In this document: positions 57,920 through 64,000 of the stretch, piece by piece
Position numbering within the stretch: position 1 is the first letter of the stretch
Layout of the letters: each line of letters starts with the position of its first letter
From: Bradysia coprophila
Taxonomy: Eukaryota; Arthropoda; Insecta; Diptera; Sciaridae
DNA: 64,000 nt
Reading direction: 5' to 3'
Assembly (NCBI RefSeq): GCF_014529535.1
Contig: NW_023503608.1
Location: 10,962,501-11,026,500 of the forward strand
Program-made: the position numbers and the translations under genes
The notes under the pieces: generated by a model
What the model saw: only the letters and a program-made list of their open reading frames with translations
What the model was told of the DNA's origin: nothing
Database searches by the model: none

Positions 57920-59610
57920 TCGTCTGTAGAACTGTGATTTGAATTTTAATTCATTTGTCGTTATGAACTGAGCAGTTACACACAGAAGTGTTATTCATTT
58001 AATTTATTTATTTTTTATTTTACATTCGTAAGTCTTTGCATAACTTTCGGTGGCATAATTTAAAATAAGTGTCCAGAAGGCCATACTTGGCTAATATTTT
58101 TTAATGAGAAATTATTCGTGTCTGGAGTTTTTAATAATTTAAAATTTTGCATGCAAATATGTGAAATTTTGGCGACTAGACTCACTAGACGCACCTCTGA
58201 ATTATTACCAAAAATATTTTCACTGAACTCTATTAACATCACACTCATTACAATACGATACTATTGATTTGATTTGATTTGAAAGAAATATTTAATCAAT
58301 ATGGGATGAAAACGTGAACATGAAAAGAACAGTAAAGCGTGGGAGCTGTTTGAAAAACTTATCTATCGCGGAGACAAAACACGTTGTTGATGACCTTACT
58401 AATGTCGCGACCAGCAACCTTTACACCAGATATGCTGCAAAGTTCAGCTCTTTTCTGATAATGATTGACCTTTTCATTCATATTCAGTGGGGTAGGTTCG
58501 GTTAGTTTCAAGGCTATTTGGTTTTGTGTGATCGTAAAACGCTCAATTTACAAATTATTTTTCCGTTATTGGTTGAAATTTTGAAAAGGAATTCTTTTAA
58601 GAATTTTTGGAAACTTAAAAAAAATAAAAAAAAAATTGGAGGACTCGAAATTGGCCTGGACAGGACATGATAGTGTCTGCCTCATTGTCTTTGCGCGTGA
58701 AAATGTAGCTTCAGAAACTTGAAAAGACGTTGAGAGTCGACCTAATACTTCCATTGAGCCTTAAGAACATGGACTAATTTTGAAAAATATTTTTCCAAAT
58801 TTTCCTCAATTTCCCAATTTTTTCGCAAATTTTTGTACATATTTCCAAATTTACCAGAAAAGTACATTTCCTACCTAGGACTAAAAGTCTTTTTTAGCGT
58901 GTGAGAAGTTTCCAGCCGAAGGTGAAGTCTGGAATCGAATGAAACCATATGAAAATATTTTTTTATGAAAATTAAGAAAAATCTTGGGCAATGTAGGAAA
59001 ATTTAAGAAAATGTTTTCCCAAAAATAGTCACTGTTAAGAATGTATGAAGACATCCAGTCGACTTTTGTCGTATTCTTTAGGCTTTTAAATTGACCATAT
59101 GTAACTTGTATAACCTGTACTCGTTTGGTATTACATGAATGCTCGCCACAATTTATTTATAAACGGGCCAGCGTCATTGCAAAACTGTTATTCAACGCAA
59201 TTAAACCCAGCTTATTGAAATGTATTATTTAACATCGACGAGATGCGTTGGCAGAGGTTGGATACCACTCAAAATGAAAATATTATTTCTATTTGTATTT
59301 ATCAGTCAGTGCTGCCATATAGTTCAATTTGAAGTGATGCATCACCCTCATTACGTACAAGACCGTGTTGTATACAGCAAGAATTCATGAAACAATTCAA
59401 GTTAAGAGCAACAAATGTTCTTATCTTTAGGTTTGGTTTTATTGTTATTGTTTTTATCTCGCATATTATTGTAGTTTTTTTGCATAGCACCAGTCAAGTA
59501 TTTTACTAAACAAGTTTTATCTACCAAGAATTGTTACTTCCTTTCCAACGCAAAGTTATATTCCACCAAATTCAATTATTTATGGTGTGCATTCATAGTA
59601 ATTATTTACG
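57920..59610. other. Intergenic, no firm gene
   Basis: Near 58870-58935, CCTAGGACTAAAAGTC and TAGCGTGTGAGAAGTTTCCA match, inverted, the hairpin region near 25262-25320. A 38-codon frame at 59274-59390 starts with a hydrophobic MKILFLFVFISQCC and could be a leftover signal exon; unsupported otherwise. Confidence 0.45.
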
Positions 59611-59619
59611 TCTCCAACA

Positions 59620-61389
59620 ATGAAGACTGAAACCGTCGTTGTGATAATTACGTTTCAAATATTCCTGCAATTATTGGGATCACATTGTGAAAAACTGCTA
59701 TTCCGTTGTGACGAAATCGAAGCAAATGCTGGTGGTCCAATAGTTGACCTTGATCCTTACGATACGTATTGTTCGGTAACCGATTTTTTTGTGAACTATA
59801 CAACTCAAGTGGACTGTGATGTATACCCAAATCAGAGGGCAAAAGTGCGCGTAATAAAATTCTATACCTCGCATTTGCTGTACGTTCCCAGCGGGATATT
59901 TAGATATTTCTCTGAAGTGCGTGACTTTGATATATCTAAATCGGAGGTGGTTGAAATCCACAGAAATAGTTTCGAAGGTGCAAATCATCTCATTTACTTG
60001 ACGATGAGCTACAATAAGATCCGCGAACTAGGGCCTTCGCTGTTCATAGACGCAACATCGCTATTCGTCTTGGACATGTCGTACAACAACATCACCAAAA
60101 TAGACAAATACGCTTTCGTAGACGCGAGGTCAGTTTCAAGATTGTCGTTATCGTATAATAAACTGCATGAATTGCATCAGGATTTATTTCGAGACTTGCA
60201 CTTCTTGGATCAAATTTATTTAAATGACAATGAGATCGAGACAATACATCCATTGCTGTTCGAATACAATTATCAATTGTCTAAGATATCATTGGACAAT
60301 AACCGGCTGCATTCGTTTGATGTGAGCATGTTTAAGAACTTCAAATATTTGGACACTCTGCAGTTTGGCGGAAATTATTTAAGTTCCTTTAACAGTTCAG
60401 CAATCGGCGTTCCGTTAAAAATGTTGATTTTGAGCAAAAACAATTTGACCGAATTGGTTGTCAACAAAATTGATGTATTGGACGCTTCCAACAACAATTT
60501 ATCGTCGATTAGATTTACCGGACAAAACACGATCAAACAACTTATTTTGTGCAACAACTCCATCACCAACATCGATAACATTGTCAGTCAAGAGAATCTC
60601 GAATCGTTGGACTTGTCATTTAACAACATCGGATCGGTGAACATCACCACATTCACAAAGCTGAAAAAACTTACTATTCTTAATCTTGGTAACACTAAAT
60701 TGAACGGCCTAAATTTCGGCACATTTTCCAGCCAAACTGAGCTGAAAGTCCTGGACTTATCCTACAACAATTTATTGCACATCAACTTTGATATCTTTTC
60801 GCCGTATCTAACCAACATTGAGAAAATTTTTATCGAAGGAAATGGTTTAACGGAAATCGCAGACGCAAGTCATATCCTGAACATTTTCCCTGTACTGAAC
60901 ACTGTGGGCCTATCGAACAATCTGTTCAACTGCAGTTATCTATCGGGCTTGCTGAGAGCTTTCCGCAAATTTAATATTCGACTCAACCTTGACCCAGACA
61001 CCAGCAATAGAATCAATTCGACACATGTTGATGGCATCTTGTGTGGTAATAATTTAACGGTTCCCGAAAATATTCGACCCATGAAACATGCCTTGGTTGA
61101 CAACAAAGACACCAATAAAGTCAATGGAATTAGCGACGGACGACAAGAAGAGCTAACATATTTGAGGTCACGACTAACGGAAGTTAATTCGCACGAGCAG
61201 TTATTGCAGTCAAATTTGAGTTACATGAAGGGTCTTACAGCAGTCGTATGTTCAATTGCGTTGATTTATGTATGCTTTAAGCTAGTTTCGCTATATTTGC
61301 AACATCGTAGCTTACAGTTTGTAAGTCCGAATGTGTACCGATCTACAACTACAATGAATACACTGGAGAGCCACCTTGACGCTTCGTGA
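59620..61389 (+). CDS. Secreted-type leucine-rich-repeat protein with C-terminal membrane anchor
   Basis: A single exon of 589 residues. Residues 1-23 form a signal peptide (MKTETVVVIITFQIFLQLLG...C). A cysteine-bearing N-terminal cap (RCDEIEA, DTYCSVTDFF, VDCDVYP) follows. About fifteen leucine-rich repeats with the L-x-L-S-x-N-x-I pattern span roughly residues 85-430 (LDMSYNNITKI, LSLSYNKLHEL, LDLSFNNIGSV). A cysteine-containing cap (NLFNCSY, GILCGN) closes the array. A short helical stretch (EELTYLRSRLTEVNSHEQLL) leads to a membrane segment (GLTAVVCSIALIYVCF) and a ~30-residue cytoplasmic tail. Many N-x-S/T sites fit an extracellular domain. There is no TIR domain, so it is not a Toll receptor. 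The plan resembles membrane-anchored insect LRR immune or adhesion proteins; the ligand is unknown. Confidence 0.92.
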   Translation: MKTETVVVIITFQIFLQLLGSHCEKLLFRCDEIEANAGGPIVDLDPYDTYCSVTDFFVNYTTQVDCDVYPNQRAKVRVIKFYTSHLLYVPSGIFRYFSEVRDFDISKSEVVEIHRNSFEGANHLIYLTMSYNKIRELGPSLFIDATSLFVLDMSYNNITKIDKYAFVDARSVSRLSLSYNKLHELHQDLFRDLHFLDQIYLNDNEIETIHPLLFEYNYQLSKISLDNNRLHSFDVSMFKNFKYLDTLQFGGNYLSSFNSSAIGVPLKMLILSKNNLTELVVNKIDVLDASNNNLSSIRFTGQNTIKQLILCNNSITNIDNIVSQENLESLDLSFNNIGSVNITTFTKLKKLTILNLGNTKLNGLNFGTFSSQTELKVLDLSYNNLLHINFDIFSPYLTNIEKIFIEGNGLTEIADASHILNIFPVLNTVGLSNNLFNCSYLSGLLRAFRKFNIRLNLDPDTSNRINSTHVDGILCGNNLTVPENIRPMKHALVDNKDTNKVNGISDGRQEELTYLRSRLTEVNSHEQLLQSNLSYMKGLTAVVCSIALIYVCFKLVSLYLQHRSLQFVSPNVYRSTTTMNTLESHLDAS

Positions 61390-61478
61390 TCTGGGTGAAT
61401 TAGAAGATTGATAAAATATTTAGGTTCCGTTTGTGAAGTATGTCACGCTCTGAGAAAGGAGGCGAAGGTCTGTATGGC

Positions 61479-61488
61479 AATAAATAAA
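61479..61488 (+). terminator. Polyadenylation signal of the LRR gene
   Basis: AATAAATAAA, 90 bp after the TGA stop. Confidence 0.65.
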
Positions 61489-61499
61489 AATTCACATAC

Positions 61500-61990
61500 A
61501 TTTTTGTGTGACAGGGTATGGGGGTCAGAGAATCGTAAAGTTTAGCTTGACATACTTATGAACGACGCCTTATTATGCAAGTATCTCAATTTTTACACAT
61601 TTTTACATTAAAAGTGGCGGTAATTGTTTAAATATAATTATCTTTTCTCTCCTGTTACCACAATTTTGAAATTCAGCACTAAGTGTAGCACAAAACGCTA
61701 CAATCCACTACGCTCCTAGATGCCAACTCTCAAAGTTAAAATAAATTAAGTTTTGTAAAGAACATCTAATTTTCTCCAGAGAAGCAAGGAAGCAAAATAC
61801 TGCTTCTGATCGACATCGGACAATCACTTAAACAAATAGTTCCATTTACTCAAATAAAAACCGTAATTATCCATCAGACTCACAAGATGTTTATTAAAAT
61901 TTTTGTTTCTTTCTACTCATAATGAAAAATATGTCACAGCGCGAATTTCCTAACCGGTTACTGAACGTCATTACAATCCGAATGTCGTAG
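61500..61990. other. Intergenic, nothing recognised
   Basis: AT-rich spacer between the 3' ends of two converging genes. Confidence 0.5.
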
Positions 61991-62001
61991 AAAAACCATA
62001 T

Positions 62002-62338
62002 CTAGAACAACAATGGAGCAGAGTAAGCATAAGCTGGAGCGGCAACGTATGGTGACGAGTATGCAGCTGTGTATGGTGCCGCTACTAATGGTGCAGATAC
62101 TCCATGATATTCACTGGAAACAACGGCACTCGTGGCAAACGGAGCTGCGTATGCAGTTGAGGCTACAAGTGGTGCGTTGTATGCTACGAATTGAGGTGTC
62201 GGTTTGGCTGAAGCTTGATAAGCGATGGCCAAAATTACGAAAGCAACCTTTGATAGGAGGATTAAACGAAATGCTTTTAATTATTACCACAAAATCACAA
62301 TATTTTTTGTTACTGCGAACACACTTACGAATTTGAAC
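62002..62338 (-). CDS. Small Ala/Pro/Tyr/Val-rich cuticular protein
   Basis: Exon 1 is 62338-62327 (MFKF, donor GTAAGT) and exon 2 is 62247-62002 (acceptor CTATCAAAG), giving 85 residues. The signal peptide is MFKFVAFVILAIAYQASAKP. The mature part contains QFVAYNAPLVAS, AYAAPF, SSEYHGVSAPLVAAPY and ends YAYSAPLLF. This AAP/APLV composition is that of low-complexity insect cuticular proteins. It is transcribed toward the LRR gene. Intron position and promoter match the other cuticular genes of the window. Confidence 0.88.
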
Positions 62339-62396
62339 ATTGTTGTTTGGTTTGGTTTGTGTTTACTTGGAAAATTCTTAATGAAACAAGCAATTG

Positions 62397-62433
62397 AATT
62401 GACTGTACACTCCGATTTGGCTGTTTATTTATA
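62397..62433 (-). promoter_or_regulatory. TATA box and initiator of the 62002-62338 gene
   Basis: TATAAATA at 62433-62426 and TCAATT at 62402-62397, 33 bp between TATA start and predicted start A. Confidence 0.7.
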
Positions 62434-63109
62434 CGATAAACTATCCTTCAATTGTTTCTCCTACCTTTGTTCTATTTGTTATCAATTAAATTACAATTTC
62501 ATTAAAACTCATTGAACACGTAAAAGATGTTAAATAGAATTCAAAAAAAAAATATTGCCATTTACCAACAAAACAAACATTTTAATATGCAGAGCATCGC
62601 CTCAAATAAAACTGCGTTCAACGAAATTATTTTATTACGTAAGTTAAGGTTTTGGTATTGATGAGCAATATTTTAAAGGCCGATAGTATATCGAATTATT
62701 ACTGAAACATATTTGTTAATTGATCAAAGCTACATATAGTAATAATCCTCATAATTCTAGTTAGACAGATCTAATTAATAGAAAATGTTCATCTAGATGG
62801 GTTCTAAATGAACATTCAGCAAATTAATTGCAAACGAATAACTGGCAATGTTACAGATTTTTTTTTGATCAATTTAAATTCGGCTATCGAAGCTTTGGTT
62901 CGCCTTTACAATAATTTGCGTAAATATTTCCAATCCTCTTCGGCAGACTAATCTCTTTTAATGTTAAATTAATGAATAGGTCATACGGCTATTTAATTAT
63001 TAATGACGTAATACACAAAAATTGACAAAATTGGAGTTTTAAGCGTTCATTTTGATTCTTCAACAATCAGTTTGGATGTTTTAGGAATTCTGTTAAGGGA
63101 AATCTTTTT

Positions 63110-63530
63110 TTGTCAGCAAAATTATTCTTTTTTTGCAGCAAAATTATTTTTTTTATCAGCAAATTTATTCTTTTAGTTCAGCAAATTTATTGCTATTGTG
63201 ACCAAATTTAATTCTTCGTCTGCAAATTTATTTTTTTGAAGCAGCAAATTTAATCTTATTTTGTCAGCACATTTATTTTTTTGCAATCTGCAAAATTAAA
63301 TATTTTTTTAGCTATTTTTTAGCAGCAAATTTATTTATTTCTATCAGCAAAGTTAATACTTTTGTCAACAAATTTATTTATTCGTCATCAACAAAATTAA
63401 TTGTTTAGTTTAGCTATTTTTTAACAGCAATTCTATTGATTTGCAACAGCAAATTTATTCTACTTTTGTCAGCAGATTTATTTCTTGTCATAAGCAAAAT
63501 TAATTGTTTATTTTAGCTATTTTTTATCTA
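63110..63530. repeat. Degenerate CAGCAAATTTATT minisatellite
   Basis: About fifteen variants of (T)CAGCAAATTTATTCTT spaced 20-35 bp apart. A longer period of about 95-115 bp is marked by three copies of TTTAGCTATTTTTT (near 63305, 63410 and 63515). Confidence 0.85.
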
Positions 63531-63679
63531 TTTTTGGTGAAATGGATTTTCATATATTCTTTTCGTCACTAGTGGTGAAATGGACACCAAAACCCAATGC
63601 TTATCGAGCAACACCTCTAACCATTCGGCTATTGAGATATATAATCGCAGTGTAACAATTTTCAAAAGTTCATTTTTCG

Positions 63680-63820
63680 CAGCTGGTTGCAGAAAACGTT
63701 GTATGCAACACGTTGTGAAAGTGGTAGTTTTTGTCACATGCTTCGCTCGCTTCGCACGTTTGATAACATTACATCTAGTGACACAAACTACCACTTTTCG
63801 CAACTAGCTGCAGAAATTAC
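63680..63820. repeat. Hairpin repeat with GCTTCGC apex
   Basis: GCAGCTGGTTGC...GTGGTAGTTTTTGTCAC pairs with GTGACACAAACTACCACTTT...GCAACTAGCTGC. The apex contains GCTTCGC twice. The left arm carries an extra ~20 bp. Confidence 0.82.
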
Positions 63821-63924
63821 TATTTCACGTCTTGCGTCAACGTAAATAGTTATTGACACTACACGGACAATTCATTTCTTTTTACGAAATGGATACCAAT
63901 TTTTATTGCACTTAAAAAGCGTTT

Positions 63925-64000
63925 TAACACGCCGAGCGATCCGGTCCATTGCCCCGGAGCGAAGCGGAGGGCCGCAATGCGAGCCGGGCGCTGGAACGGT
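63925..64000. repeat. GC-rich hairpin arm cut by the window end
   Basis: A sudden GC-rich block, the richest in the window, with apex GGAGCGAAGCGGAGGG flanked by CCATTGCCCC and GGGCCGCAATG. Probably the left part of a longer foldback. Confidence 0.55.

Noticed and set aside
1..64000. CRISPR arrays, operons or phage-type systems
   Set aside because: Introns, TATA promoters, polyadenylation signals and insect gene families show eukaryotic nuclear DNA; no regularly spaced direct repeats with unique spacers were seen.

Overview
This window looks like nuclear DNA of an insect, most likely a fly of the nematoceran type (midges, gnats); that placement is inference. It is strongly AT-rich. Introns are short (58-75 bp is common), with clear GTAAGT/GTGAGT donors. 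The genes are insect families: small secreted Ala/Pro/Tyr/Val-rich cuticular proteins, an ammonium transporter (Amt) and a secreted-type leucine-rich-repeat membrane protein. No prokaryotic operon, CRISPR array or convincing structural RNA gene was seen.

Genes, left to right: a cuticular protein gene (39-474, minus); a non-LTR retrotransposon with an intact 976-residue endonuclease/reverse transcriptase ORF (2.9-6.2 kb, minus); a large cuticular protein with three histidine/serine modules and an 8-residue repeat tail (10.6-11.9 kb, minus); two recently duplicated retinin-like cuticular genes (16.4-17.0 and 19.9-20.4 kb, minus); a six-exon Amt gene (30.3-34.1 kb, minus); a three-exon Gly/Tyr/His-rich cuticular gene (36.4-37.4 kb, minus); a short Ser/Pro/Tyr-rich cuticular gene (57.5-57.8 kb, minus); a single-exon LRR gene (59.6-61.4 kb, plus); and one more small cuticular gene (62.0-62.3 kb, minus). 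All seven cuticular genes lie on the minus strand. Each starts with a 4-6 codon first exon ending inside the signal peptide. All have a TATA box; six have a TCA(G/T/A)T(C/T)-like initiator 31-34 bp downstream of it. They form a loose cluster of structural extracellular-matrix genes.

The rest is mostly mobile-element debris, and this is where the unusual material lies. At 49.6-54.5 kb there is a three-level nest: a copia-like LTR element (186-bp LTRs, 5-bp target duplication ATAAC, minus-strand primer-binding site) contains a ~1.07-kb foldback element, and one arm of that is split by a 2638-bp hAT transposon with exact 12-bp inverted ends and an 8-bp target duplication. At 25.1-26.7 kb a 1656-bp element with 7-bp flanking repeats contains a second foldback element with 11-bp flanking repeats. 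Many loci are long hairpin-forming palindromes. One type is built from two alternating hairpin modules (H1, always 106 bp when complete; H2, 54-64 bp) seen at 1.3, 13.5-13.9 and 45.9-46.1 kb. Several otherwise unrelated hairpins share a GA-rich apex around CGAAG or GCGAAGC. The stretches 20.6-23.4, 26.8-30.3, 34.2-36.2, 37.5-39.7, 40.2-42.8 and 46.1-49.6 kb hold nothing I recognise.
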